Shown piece by piece: positions 32,212 to 41,208 of a stretch of 64,000 nucleotides of DNA (within the stretch, counting starts at the first letter, position 1; each line of letters opens with the position of its first letter). Origin of the DNA: Arthrobacter echini (GTDB lineage Bacteria > Actinomycetota > Actinomycetes > Actinomycetales > Micrococcaceae); NCBI RefSeq assembly GCF_008107445.1, contig NZ_VSLD01000001.1, forward strand, positions 496,001-560,000. Reading direction: 5' to 3'. Below the pieces are notes generated by a model that did no database searches, had not been told where the DNA came from, and saw nothing but the letters and a program-made list of their open reading frames with translations. The translations under genes and the position numbers were made by a program.

Positions 32212-34194
32212 TCAGTCCAGGCCGCGCAGTTCCAGCGTCAGGGTGCTCTCTCCGTCGCCGGAGACGGCCACGGGAATCCCCCAGTCCTGCTGGTACAGAT
32301 GGCACGCCGCGTGATCGGGGATCTCTCCGCCCGGCTCGCCGTCACAGGACGCCGCCCGCGCGGTGATGTGCAGGACGCCGTCGCCCGCCTCCTGCGAGAG
32401 CACCACCTCCCGCGTCAGCCCCTGGGAGGTCCCGCCGCCGGAGACGATGAGGGATTCCGGTGACGAGCTGATCTTCAGCTGCGTTGGATCGCCCCAGCGG
32501 TCGTCCAGCTTCTGGCCGGTGGGGGCGGTGAAGCGGACCGTGACAGCGAGCGGCCCCTCGGTCACCGGCGTCGTGGGCCGCTGGGTACGGGACGCCCCCT
32601 CGTCGACGGCGAGCGCCTGCCGGGGCAGGGGCGTCCGCACGAGCTGATGACTGTTGGCCTCCACCACGATGAGCAGGGGATCCCCACCGTCGGCCACCGG
32701 ACCCATGTCCACGAGCACGTCCGACGGCTCCGCCAGGCCGCGCAGCAGCGTCGACACCTCGCGCGTGGACGGGTCGTAGCGGCGCACGGCACCGTTGTAG
32801 GTGTCGGCGATCGCAATGGAACCATCGGGGAGCGCGGTCACGCCCAGCGGGTGCTGCAGCCGCGCCTGCTCGGCGTCGCCGTCGCGGAACCCGAAGTCGA
32901 ACAATCCGGTACCGATGGCAGTGCCCACCCGGGTCCGGATCCGACCGTCGATCTCCTCGAACGCCAAGGAGCGCACGGCCGAAGTCTCGGAATCGGCCAC
33001 CCAGAGGGTGCCGTCGCCGTCCTCGGCGAGTCCCGAGGGCTGCGCGAACCAGGCCGTGGACGCCTCACCGTCGAGCAGGCCCTCCAGTCCGGTGCCGGCC
33101 AGGACGTCGACGGCATGGCTGCGGGGGTCGTAGCTGAAGATCTGGTGCGTTCCCGCCATCGCGATGACCACCCGCACCAGGACGGACGAGTACACCACGT
33201 CCCAGGGGGAGGACAGCGAGACGTCCAGGGCGTCGGTGCCCAGGTGGGTCTCGGTCAGCCGCGGCGCTTCGCTCTCGGCGCCCACCTCGCGGGCGTTCTC
33301 CTGCAGTCCGGCCCTGGTGTGGTTGCCGGAGTCCAGCAGGCGCTGCGTCCCGTTGCCGGCGAGCGTGGTCACCCGGCCGGTGGCGAGATCCACGCCCCGG
33401 AGCCGGTGGTTCACGGAGTCGGCGACGACGACGTCGTACCCGACCTCCGCGGCCAGCGCGGTGGGGAGCAGGGCGAGGCCCTGCGGTTCGTTGAACTCGG
33501 CCTCGGTGGGCCCACCGTCGGCGAAGCCCTTGGTCCCCGAGCCGATGGTTCGACGCACCGTGGTCAGGTCGGCCTCGAGTTCCACGAGCCGGTGGTGTCC
33601 GGTGTCGCCGACGAGGAACGTCCCGGCCTCGGGCAGTGCGAGCAGCTTGCCGGGGAACTTCAGCGCACCGGCGGTGCTCGGAGCCGCCATGTACGGACCA
33701 TCCCCACGGTGCAGGGTGCCCTTGGCCTCGTGCTCGGCCACCAGTTCCTCGACCAGCGATGCGAGCCCTCCCGCGTGACCCTCGCCGGAAAGATGCGCCA
33801 CGATGTAGCCCTCGGGGTCGATCACCACGAGGGTGGGCCAGGCGCGGGCCGTGTAGGCCGCCCAGGTGTCGAGCTTCGGATCGTCCAGGACGGGGTGCCG
33901 GATGTCGTAGCGCTCCACGGCTGAGGCGAGCGCCACCGGGTCCGCCTCGTGCTCGAACTTCGGCGAGTGCACGCCCACGGTGACGAGGACGTCCTGGTAG
34001 GCCTCTTCCAGTGGACGGAGTTCGTCGATGACGTGCAGGCAGTTGATGCAGCAGAACGTCCAGAAGTCGAGGATCACGATCTTCCCGCGCAGATCCTCGA
34101 GCTGCAGTTGCCTACCTCCCGTGTTGAGCCAGTTCCGGCCGGTCAGGGCTGAGCCGCGCACCCGGTAGCCGGTGCGCGTGGTGGTCTCGGTCAT
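32212..34194 (-). CDS. Thioredoxin-like/NHL-repeat protein
   Basis: A 660-residue protein. Residues about 20-165 form a thioredoxin/TlpA-like domain with the active-site sequence WTFCCINCLHV. Residues about 185-560 carry repeated NHL beta-propeller blades (GDTGHHRLVELE, VADSVNHRLRGVD, VADSETSAVRSL, IADTYNGAVRRYDP). The C-terminal about 100 residues form another strand-rich domain. This resembles NHLRC2-type proteins. There is no signal peptide, so it is probably cytosolic. The start overlaps the stop of the CopD-CtaG gene by four bases (ATGA). A redox role is inferred from CxxC; partners are unknown. Confidence 0.85.
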   Translation of the reverse strand: MTETTTRTGYRVRGSALTGRNWLNTGGRQLQLEDLRGKIVILDFWTFCCINCLHVIDELRPLEEAYQDVLVTVGVHSPKFEHEADPVALASAVERYDIRHPVLDDPKLDTWAAYTARAWPTLVVIDPEGYIVAHLSGEGHAGGLASLVEELVAEHEAKGTLHRGDGPYMAAPSTAGALKFPGKLLALPEAGTFLVGDTGHHRLVELEADLTTVRRTIGSGTKGFADGGPTEAEFNEPQGLALLPTALAAEVGYDVVVADSVNHRLRGVDLATGRVTTLAGNGTQRLLDSGNHTRAGLQENAREVGAESEAPRLTETHLGTDALDVSLSSPWDVVYSSVLVRVVIAMAGTHQIFSYDPRSHAVDVLAGTGLEGLLDGEASTAWFAQPSGLAEDGDGTLWVADSETSAVRSLAFEEIDGRIRTRVGTAIGTGLFDFGFRDGDAEQARLQHPLGVTALPDGSIAIADTYNGAVRRYDPSTREVSTLLRGLAEPSDVLVDMGPVADGGDPLLIVVEANSHQLVRTPLPRQALAVDEGASRTQRPTTPVTEGPLAVTVRFTAPTGQKLDDRWGDPTQLKISSSPESLIVSGGGTSQGLTREVVLSQEAGDGVLHITARAASCDGEPGGEIPDHAACHLYQQDWGIPVAVSGDGESTLTLELRGLD

Positions 34195-36332
34195 TCATCG
34201 TCTCCTGCTGTGCTGGTCCGCGCCGCGGACGGGGGCCGGGAGCCCCGGGGTCCGACGTCGCGCGCGGCGAGGTCGGTGAACATGCTGTTGTAAGCCGCGA
34301 GATCGGCGTCGTTATTCCTGTCCGCCGCGCGATCCGTCCGCTTCGTCTCCCGCGCGTCGGAACGGGACCACATGACGGCTACGCCGATGGCCAGCAGGAG
34401 CGTCGGGATCTCCCCGACCCCCCACGTCACGGCTCCGCCGACCTGCTGGTCCGCGAGGGCGGAGCCACCCCACTCACGGCCCATGTTGCCGAACCAGGAG
34501 GCCTGCAGGAGGGACGTCGAGCCCATCAGGGCCACCCCGAAGAAGGCGTGGAAGGCCATGGTCGCGAAGAGCAGCAGGATCCTGAGCGGATACGGGGCGC
34601 GGTACGGGACGGGATCGGTCCCGATCATCGAGAGGACGAAGATGTAGCCGGTGATCAGGAAGTGCGTGATCATCAGCTCGTGCCCAACGTGCTCGCGCAG
34701 GGCGAACCCGAACAGCGACGAGTAGTAGAAGACGATGATCGACGCCACGAAGTTCCCGGCCGCGAAGAGAGGGTGCGTGATGAGCCGCGACGGCCACGAG
34801 TGGACGATCGCGAGGATCCACTCCCGGATGCCACGCGTCCCGTCGCGGCGTGCGCGGAGCGCCCTCAGCGCGAGGGTCACGGGTGCGCCCAGGACCAGGA
34901 ACAGCGGGACCACCATGGTCAGGGCCATGTGGTCGATCATGTGTGCGCTGAAGAGCACCATGCCGTAGACCGCGGGCGCGCCGGAGGTGAAGTAGGTCAG
35001 CAGGATCAGGCCGAGGAGCCAGCTGACGAGCTTCAGGACGGACCAGGAATCGCCGCGGCGACGCAGCTTCAGGACCCCCAGGACGTAGGCGACCCCGAGG
35101 GTCAGCGCGACGGCCACCCACAGCCAGTCGGGGCGCCACTCCGTGAACCAGCGGGAGAGGGTCGGCTCGGGCGGCAGATCGTACCCGGTGAGGATGCGGG
35201 CGGGTCCGGCCTCGGTGGGGAGCACCTCGGCGCGCGGCGGAGCGGTGCGCCCCAGGGCTCCGGCCACGCCGAACACCGCCCCCATGACGAGGAGTTCGAC
35301 CGTGATGAACTGCCAGAGCACGCGCCGCGCCGAGAGGGAGGCGGCCGAGGTCCCCTCCGGGGCTCCGAGCTGGGGGATGATCCACTGCCGGTGCATCCAG
35401 CCGATACCACCGAGGAGCAGCGTGGCGATGGTCTTGAAGGTGACCAGCAGACCCCATGGCGAGCTGAGCTGCTCCAGGTCCGTGATGCGGAGGCTGGCGT
35501 TCACCACACCCGAGGCGACCACGAGGACGAAGGCGAAACCGGCCAGTGCGGAGAACCGCTTGAGTACCGGGAGAGCCTGGTCCCCCAGCTTGCCGCTCAC
35601 GACGGCGAGGGCGATCAGGCCGCCGGCCCACAGGCACACGCCCACGAGGTGCAGGGCGATGGAGTTGACGGCCGCATTGTGGTCGTCTCCGCTGGCGGAG
35701 TGGCCGATGAGGGCCATGGGGAGCAGATTCAGCAGCGCCAGGACGAGCGCGAGGCCCAGGCCGACCTGCGAGCGCACACCGAACAGGACGGTGGCGAGGA
35801 CGGCGGAGACGATCGCGGTGACCAGCCAGGCACGCCCGGTGGAGAAGTCGGTCAGGAAGGCTGCAAGACCCTGCGTGTAGGTGGGGTCCGAACTCAGGGG
35901 CAGCCCTGCTGCGTCCGAATAGGTGAAGATCAGGACGCCGAGGGCCCCGACGGTCCAGCTGACGGCCGCGACGGAGGCGAGGAGGAGTGCCCTCGAGAGC
36001 GCAGGGTGCTCCGCTGCGCCCTGACGCGGCTTCCGGCCGTTCTCGCCGACCTTCAGCGGCAGCATGATGACGGCGAAGACGAGGGCCCCGATGGTCCCGG
36101 CGGCCGAGGTGTTGGTGAGCGCCTTGGCGACGGGCAGTCCCCACCGGGTCAGTGCGCCGGGATCGCCCAGTTGCCGTGCCGCCGCAGCTCCCGAGTACAA
36201 CAGACCGATGACGAGTGCGGCCAGGAGTACGACGCCCGCAAGCACCAGCCACGCTGCTCCCACGGCACGTCCGGGCGAGGGCTTGGGGAGCGTTTCGCGC
36301 GGCGTTTTCGCAGTGGTGGACACGTACACCAT
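34191..36332 (-). CDS. Bifunctional CopD-like / CtaG-like (cytochrome c oxidase assembly) membrane protein
   Basis: A 713-residue protein with many transmembrane helices. The N-terminal half (to about residue 360) resembles CopD copper-transport proteins (ALHLVGVCLWAGGLIALAVV). The C-terminal half resembles caa3-type CtaG (SAHMIDHMALTMVVPLFLVLGAP, LREHVGHELMITHFLITGY), with histidine-rich helices suited to metal handling. The likely role is copper delivery to the terminal oxidase at the membrane. The chosen ATG is preceded by GGGTAGAGA; GTG codons slightly downstream (36329 and 36323) are alternatives. The C-terminal about 60 residues are polar. Confidence 0.85.
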   Translation of the reverse strand: MVYVSTTAKTPRETLPKPSPGRAVGAAWLVLAGVVLLAALVIGLLYSGAAAARQLGDPGALTRWGLPVAKALTNTSAAGTIGALVFAVIMLPLKVGENGRKPRQGAAEHPALSRALLLASVAAVSWTVGALGVLIFTYSDAAGLPLSSDPTYTQGLAAFLTDFSTGRAWLVTAIVSAVLATVLFGVRSQVGLGLALVLALLNLLPMALIGHSASGDDHNAAVNSIALHLVGVCLWAGGLIALAVVSGKLGDQALPVLKRFSALAGFAFVLVVASGVVNASLRITDLEQLSSPWGLLVTFKTIATLLLGGIGWMHRQWIIPQLGAPEGTSAASLSARRVLWQFITVELLVMGAVFGVAGALGRTAPPRAEVLPTEAGPARILTGYDLPPEPTLSRWFTEWRPDWLWVAVALTLGVAYVLGVLKLRRRGDSWSVLKLVSWLLGLILLTYFTSGAPAVYGMVLFSAHMIDHMALTMVVPLFLVLGAPVTLALRALRARRDGTRGIREWILAIVHSWPSRLITHPLFAAGNFVASIIVFYYSSLFGFALREHVGHELMITHFLITGYIFVLSMIGTDPVPYRAPYPLRILLLFATMAFHAFFGVALMGSTSLLQASWFGNMGREWGGSALADQQVGGAVTWGVGEIPTLLLAIGVAVMWSRSDARETKRTDRAADRNNDADLAAYNSMFTDLAARDVGPRGSRPPSAARTSTAGDDE

Positions 36333-36442
36333 TCTCTACCCGGAGTAGAAATAGGGCCAATCTCCCGCGAGCTGCGATCGTCGTCCTCCAAGGGCATCGG
36401 GCCATTACCGGCGCGGCCGATGGAACGATGCTGGTGGAACGA

Positions 36443-36478
36443 CGGAGGACCGCTGCCGTGAGCGGCAGCGGTCCTCCG
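36443..36478 (-). terminator. Long perfect hairpin downstream of hup
   Basis: Arms of 16 bases (36443-36458 and 36463-36478) pair perfectly around the loop TGAG, starting with CGGAGGACCGCTGCCG. It begins eight bases after the hup stop, so it most likely ends hup transcription. There is no T-tract on the exit side. Confidence 0.8.
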
Positions 36479-36486
36479 GATGCGTG

Positions 36487-36765
36487 CTACTTGGCGGAAG
36501 CCTTGAGCTTCGAGCCCGCGGTCAGCTTGACGCTGTGGCCGGCGGCGATCTGGATGGTCTCCCCGGTCTGGGGGTTGCGTCCGGTGCGCGCGGCACGGCT
36601 GGTGCGCTCGACGGCGAGCCATCCCGGGATGGTGATCTTCTCGTCCTTCGAGACTGAGTCGGCGAAGACCTCGAACAGGGCGTCGAGGACGCCGTTCACT
36701 GCAGCCTGGCTGGTGTCGGCCTTCTCTGCTACCTCGGCAACGAGTTCACTACGGTTTTTTGCCAC
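36487..36765 (-). CDS. hup: HU family DNA-binding protein
   Basis: A 92-residue nucleoid protein with the HU core pattern (NRSELVAEVAEKADTSQAAVNGVLDALFE, then the DNA-binding arm RAARTGRNPQTGETIQIAAGHSVKLTAGSKLK). It binds and bends DNA as a dimer. The start codon is GTG (36763-36765), preceded seven bases upstream by a consensus AGGAGG. It is monocistronic and followed by a 16-bp hairpin. The mycobacterial-type lysine-rich C-terminal tail is absent. Confidence 0.95.
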   Translation of the reverse strand: MAKNRSELVAEVAEKADTSQAAVNGVLDALFEVFADSVSKDEKITIPGWLAVERTSRAARTGRNPQTGETIQIAAGHSVKLTAGSKLKASAK

Positions 36766-36927
36766 GTCAGATCCTCCTGGAAGTCTCTCTTCGGAATGAG
36801 CTCTTCGGTCGTCGAAAAGCCTCTGTCCGAGAATCTATCAGCTTGGCAGGCTTCTCCCGCGTGTTCACGCGGCTTTTGGCATGATTGACGGGCGATGACC
36901 ATCGGATCACCGGACGGATGGTCCGGG

Positions 36928-37728
36928 TCAGAAGGTGCTGCGGGAGATACGGCGGAGGCCGTCCACGTCGTCGATGGTGATACGTCCACGGCCCTGCCTG
37001 ATCAGGCCGCGGGCCGCGAAGTCGGCCATCGTCTTGCTGGTGGCCTCGCGAGTGGCGCCGAGGAGTCCGGCGAGCTGCTCGTGCGTGAGCTTCACCACCC
37101 GGGCCTGGGTGAACCTGGTGCGGGGTGCCGCCTTCTCCAGTGTGAGAAGTGTTGCGGCGGTCCTCGCGGTGAGGGGACGCAGCGCCATGTCCGTGAGTCG
37201 CTCCTCGAGGCGTGCCACCTGCTCACCGAGCAGACGCGAGATCTTCACGGCGATCCTGGGGTTGGACAGGAAGTGTTCCTCGACGTCGGCCGCGCTGAGC
37301 TGGCAGACCACGGACGTCTCGATCGCCTCCGCGTAGTTGTCGTACATCTGCTGGCCGATCAGGAGCATCTCTCCGAACACGGCGCCGGGTTCGAGGATCG
37401 CGATGGTGAGGGTCTTGCCGTCCTCGGCGACGCGGAAGATCCTGATTCGGCCTCCCTTGAGGATGAACAGGGCAGTGACGGGCTCGCTCTGGCTGAAGAC
37501 GAGTTCACCGCTGCTGAACAGTCTCGGCGGTGACGTCCGGTCGATGGCTGCGATGTCCTGCTCGGTGAGATCCGAGAAGATGTCGACAAAACTGAGGCAG
37601 CTGAAATGCTCTCCGGACTCGGCCAAGAGATCCACCTCCCGTTCGTGGGGCGCCCACCCCTCGGTTACGGGCGTGGCGGCCGACAGGACCGTTCTCGAGC
37701 AGGCATCGCTCAAGCGGCGGTCGGTCAC
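36928..37728 (-). CDS. Crp/Fnr family transcriptional regulator
   Basis: A cyclic-nucleotide-binding-type sensor domain (IFSDLTEQDIAAIDRTSPPRLFSSGELVF, ILKGGRIRIF, EPGAVFGEMLLIGQQMYDNYAEAIE) is followed by a winged helix with LTHEQLAGLLGATREATSKTMADF as recognition region. The GTG at 37726-37728 overlaps the stop of the upstream membrane-protein gene (GTGA), giving 266 residues. This is about 35 residues longer than usual, and a TTG further in, after AGGTGG, is a possible alternative. One cysteine precedes the sensor domain (HFSCLSF), but no Fnr-type cysteine cluster is visible. Ligand and targets are unknown. Confidence 0.85.
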   Translation of the reverse strand: MTDRRLSDACSRTVLSAATPVTEGWAPHEREVDLLAESGEHFSCLSFVDIFSDLTEQDIAAIDRTSPPRLFSSGELVFSQSEPVTALFILKGGRIRIFRVAEDGKTLTIAILEPGAVFGEMLLIGQQMYDNYAEAIETSVVCQLSAADVEEHFLSNPRIAVKISRLLGEQVARLEERLTDMALRPLTARTAATLLTLEKAAPRTRFTQARVVKLTHEQLAGLLGATREATSKTMADFAARGLIRQGRGRITIDDVDGLRRISRSTF

Positions 37729-38195
37729 CGGCGTCGCAGCACTCCCGCTGCGATGAGTCCCAGAATAAGCCCATAGATGACGTGGCCCATCAGCGAGGCC
37801 AGGGATGAACCGTCGACGGTGAGAACCGGCATCCTCAGCGCCGCCGGCATCAGCAGGAGCGGGCCGAGGACCCACCACAGCGCCCCGTAGACGACGCCGA
37901 GCAGGGCGCTCCGGAGTGTGCCGTCGAGCAGGCCCGCGCCCAGGAGGGTCAGGGCGAGCCCGATCAGGACCGAGATGAGCAGGTGCACGATGAAACCGAC
38001 GGCGACCGAGGTCGACCCGACGAGCGAGGCGATCATGGGGAGCATGCCCATCATGAACATGAGGGCACCGAAGACCACGCCTCCGCCGAGGCCGCCCAGC
38101 ACACCGGCGAGCAGTCGCCCGCCGATCGTGGGTGGAGATGAATCCACCCGGCTGATGTCCGGTGTCCGGGTGGGTTGTCCGTGTGAAGCAGTCAT
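37725..38195 (-). CDS. Polytopic membrane protein of unknown function
   Basis: A 156-residue protein with about four hydrophobic segments, glycine-rich at the first (LLAGVLGGLGGGVVFGALMFMMGMLPMIASLVG) and ending GHVIYGLILGLIAAGVLRRR. It resembles small actinobacterial integral membrane proteins often left unnamed; a relation to DUF1440/YagU-like proteins is possible but not certain. Its stop overlaps the GTG start of the Crp/Fnr-type gene, so the two are cotranscribed and coupled. That suggests membrane-linked signalling or regulation, which is inference. Confidence 0.75.
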   Translation of the reverse strand: MTASHGQPTRTPDISRVDSSPPTIGGRLLAGVLGGLGGGVVFGALMFMMGMLPMIASLVGSTSVAVGFIVHLLISVLIGLALTLLGAGLLDGTLRSALLGVVYGALWWVLGPLLLMPAALRMPVLTVDGSSLASLMGHVIYGLILGLIAAGVLRRR

Positions 38196-38348
38196 GCTGC
38201 TCGCCGTCCTGATCCGCAGTATCGGGGTGGGTCCCGCCGGTCATGACGCTCGCGCCGAGCGGGAATGTTCCTCGACGGTAGGCGCGGCCCGCCCCTGCGT
38301 TCTGCGATCAGGGACACAGTGCATCGCTCCGTCCCGCCGGATCCGCGG

Positions 38349-39416
38349 CTACCGCTGCGGGACCGCCCATGCGCGGTGCTCGTGCAGGCCCACTTCGACA
38401 ACCTGCCCCGGGAGCAGCTGCGGACGCCCGGGGACATCGACCGCGAGGGTGGCGGAACCCGTGGATCCGGCGGGGTCGTCGGCGCCCACGAGGATCCGGA
38501 CCAGGGTCCTCGCTCCGAGGGACGTCAGTCCTGCCACGGAACCCTTGATCGTCGGCCCGCCGGTCTCGCCGGACGGGACGAGCCGGAGCGCTTCCTGGCG
38601 CACGGTGAGAACGGCAGGTCCGTCCACCGCATCCTCCTGGACGGCGAGTACCCCCAGGGCCGAGTGGTGACGACCGTCGCGGACCACGCCCGGGATGGCG
38701 TTGAGTCCACCGAGGAGGTTGTTCACCTGCTGCGTCGCGGGTTCGTAGTGGATCTGGTGCACGGTGCCGTGCTGCAGGATGCGGCCCTCATCGAGGACGG
38801 CGATCGAGTCGGCGAGGATCGACGCCTCCTGCCGGTCGTGCGTCACGACGACGACGGTCGGTGCCAGCTGCGCCCTGATGTGATCGATCAGGGCGTACAT
38901 GTCCTGGCGTAGCTGCACATCGAGGGAGGCGAAGGGCTCGTCCAGCAGCAGGATGCGGGGCTGCCTGGCCAGCGCCCTGGCCAGGGCGACGCGCTGTTCC
39001 TGTCCGCCGGAGAGTGTGCCCACCGGTCGACGCGCGTAGTCGGCCAGCTGGACGAGATCCAGGAACTCCATGGCCTGCTGCCGCGCCACGGAGCGCCGTC
39101 GCCCGGCCATACGGGCCGCGAAGGCGACGTTGTCGACGACGTTCAGATGCGGGAAGAGCAGTGCCTTCTGGAAGACGAGGGCCATGCCGCGCTCCTCCAC
39201 GGGAACCGCGGCGAGGTCGGCGCCGTCGGCCAGGACCTCGCCGCCGGAGGGCGTGTCGAGTCCGGCGATGATCCGCAGGAGCGAGGATTTACCGCTGCCC
39301 GATGCTCCGAGAAGGGCAACACACCGGGACGGCGGAACCGTCAGCGACACGTCGTGGAGCACCCCGGTCGATCCGAACGAGCGGGAGACGGCCCGCAGTT
39401 CGAGACCCGAGCTCAT
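38349..39416 (-). CDS. ynjD: ABC transporter ATP-binding protein, YnjD/PotA-like
   Basis: A 355-residue ATPase with Walker A GASGSGKSS, Q-loop LVFQKALLFPHLNV, signature LSGGQEQRVALARA, Walker B RILLLDEPFASLD and H-loop VVVTHDRQEAS. A C-terminal TOBE-like domain begins near residue 250. Its start overlaps the second permease gene by four bases. By gene order it serves the YnjB-type importer encoded upstream in the same operon. The family of this operon (YnjBCD) has no firmly known substrate. Confidence 0.88.
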   Translation of the reverse strand: MSSGLELRAVSRSFGSTGVLHDVSLTVPPSRCVALLGASGSGKSSLLRIIAGLDTPSGGEVLADGADLAAVPVEERGMALVFQKALLFPHLNVVDNVAFAARMAGRRRSVARQQAMEFLDLVQLADYARRPVGTLSGGQEQRVALARALARQPRILLLDEPFASLDVQLRQDMYALIDHIRAQLAPTVVVVTHDRQEASILADSIAVLDEGRILQHGTVHQIHYEPATQQVNNLLGGLNAIPGVVRDGRHHSALGVLAVQEDAVDGPAVLTVRQEALRLVPSGETGGPTIKGSVAGLTSLGARTLVRILVGADDPAGSTGSATLAVDVPGRPQLLPGQVVEVGLHEHRAWAVPQR

Positions 39417-40267
39417 GGCCCCTCCCTCCTGGACAGCGATCCCATTACCGTCGGCAGGGCGAGGGCGGCCAGGACGACGAGCGGCGGGATGACGACGCCC
39501 AGGGACAGCACGGCCGTGAGCTGCTCGCTCCCCGGCGACGACGCTGCGGCTCCGAGCAGCGTGGGCAGGGTGCTCAGCCTGCCCCCGCCTGCGAGCAGGG
39601 TGGTGATGTAGTCACCCCAGCCCACGAGGAAGGCGAGGAAGAACGCGCGCGTGGTCGCCGCGGCCAGCAGTGGGCTGCGGACGTGCCGGAGGATCTGGTG
39701 CGGCGCGGCCCCGAGGGTGCGTGCGACGTCGTCGAAGCGCCCCTCGTAGGCGGTGAGGGCGCTGCGGAACATGAAACTCGTGTAGGGCAGGGCGGTGACC
39801 ACCAGGATCAGGGCAACACCCGCGAATGCGGGCACATGCAGACGCAGCAGCGTGACGTTCACCCCCATCACCAGGGCGAACGGTGGGATCGCCAGGGGCG
39901 CGAGGAGGATCAGGTCCACGGCCCGGCCACGCCGCCCGGGCAGCGCCCGTGCGGCGAGGGCTCCGAGGAGTCCGAGCGGTGTCGCGACCAGTGCCACGCA
40001 GCCGCCGAGGAGCAGGGACGTCAGCGCTGCCCGGACCGTTCCCGGCTGCAGCAGCACCGTGAACGCAGTGCCCGAGTAGCCGTCGGGCAGTACGGCAGGG
40101 GCCTGCCAGGTGTCGGCCACCGACCAGAGCGCGGGCGGAAGCAGCGGCGCCAGGATCCAGAGGACGAGCAGGGCCCCCACGCCCGCCCGCACTGCCGCGC
40201 CACGCCACGCACCGGGCATCACAACCCGGCGGCGTGCCACCCGCGCGCGGGTCAGGACCGCCGTCAT
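39413..40267 (-). CDS. ABC transporter permease, second half of a YnjC-type pair
   Basis: A 284-residue permease with about six hydrophobic segments (LLVLWILAPLLPPALWSV near the start) and an EAA-like loop VARTLGAAPHQILRHVRSPLL. The ATG at 40265-40267 overlaps the preceding permease stop. In enterobacterial YnjBCD the two permease halves are one protein; here they are two coupled genes. Confidence 0.87.
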   Translation of the reverse strand: MTAVLTRARVARRRVVMPGAWRGAAVRAGVGALLVLWILAPLLPPALWSVADTWQAPAVLPDGYSGTAFTVLLQPGTVRAALTSLLLGGCVALVATPLGLLGALAARALPGRRGRAVDLILLAPLAIPPFALVMGVNVTLLRLHVPAFAGVALILVVTALPYTSFMFRSALTAYEGRFDDVARTLGAAPHQILRHVRSPLLAAATTRAFFLAFLVGWGDYITTLLAGGGRLSTLPTLLGAAASSPGSEQLTAVLSLGVVIPPLVVLAALALPTVMGSLSRREGP

Positions 40268-41208
40268 CGCAGGTCCCGCCGCGCCCGCAGGACGGCGACG
40301 CCGCCGAGGATCGCCGCTCCGCCGACGGCGACGGACACCAGCGCCGTGGCCATCGCTTCCGGTCGGGCCGCGAGATCCACGGACCCGAACAGCCTCACCG
40401 CACGGACCGACAGTGGCTCGGGCGAGATCGGTCCGAGCAGCCAGGCCGTCTCGTAGGAGCCGAGGGTGTAGACGAAGACGATGAGCCCCGACACGGCCAG
40501 GGCCGGAACGGACAGGGGCAGGACCACGTGGATGATCCGCTGCCACGCCGTCGCCCCGAGCGTCGCGGCGGAGTCGCACATGCCGGTCATGGACCGGGAC
40601 ATGCTCCCGATCACCACGAGAGCGACGAACGCCGATTCCTTCCACGCGTACTCGATGATCACGGCGGACCACCACGGGCTACCGACGAGTGCGGGAAACC
40701 CGTCCGGCAGGCCCAGCACCCGGTCCAGGAACCCGCTGTCGGAGAGGAGCAGGCCCATGCTTCCCGCCCCGATGAGGTGGGGGACGGGGATGGTCGCCGC
40801 GCTGAGGGCCGCGACGACACGGCCCGGCCGGGGCGCGGCGAGGACGTAAGCGGCGAGGACGAATCCGACCACCAGTGCCACCGCCGTGGAGGCGGTCGCG
40901 ATGTAGGCGGAGGCGCCCACCGAGGTGGCCAGTTCCGCGGCGGCTCCGCTCCAGCCGCGCAGGCTGAGGGACGGCTTCCCGATGAAGGGCATCAAACCGA
41001 GGCTCTGTCCCAGGGCCGCGGTGAGCGATACGCCCAGGACGAGGACGACGGGCACCACGGCCGGTGCGGCCAGCAGCACACCGCGACCCGGAAGAAGTCG
41101 GGGTTCCCGGGCAGCGCGGCCCGTCCCCACTCGTCGGGCCCGGGGCCCCGGCGCAGCACTCCCGCGGTGTCCGGCGTCGCCCGCCGGGTGCTGTCGGGAC
41201 CTCGTCAT
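40264..41208 (-). CDS. ABC transporter permease, first half of a YnjC-type pair
   Basis: A 314-residue permease with an N-terminal polar stretch of about 45 residues, then helices starting at LLAAPAVVPVVLVLGVSLTAALG. The EAA-like loop is SAATLGATAWQRIIHVVLPLSVP. The ATG at 41206-41208 overlaps the stop of the binding-protein gene (ATGA). It forms the channel with the permease encoded next. Confidence 0.87.
   Translation of the reverse strand: MTRSRQHPAGDAGHRGSAAPGPRARRVGTGRAAREPRLLPGRGVLLAAPAVVPVVLVLGVSLTAALGQSLGLMPFIGKPSLSLRGWSGAAAELATSVGASAYIATASTAVALVVGFVLAAYVLAAPRPGRVVAALSAATIPVPHLIGAGSMGLLLSDSGFLDRVLGLPDGFPALVGSPWWSAVIIEYAWKESAFVALVVIGSMSRSMTGMCDSAATLGATAWQRIIHVVLPLSVPALAVSGLIVFVYTLGSYETAWLLGPISPEPLSVRAVRLFGSVDLAARPEAMATALVSVAVGGAAILGGVAVLRARRDLR

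Noticed and set aside
34548..36461. 637-residue plus-strand open frame across the CopD-CtaG gene
   Set aside because: Antisense shadow of a clearly membrane-type gene; no hydrophobic segments or motifs of its own.
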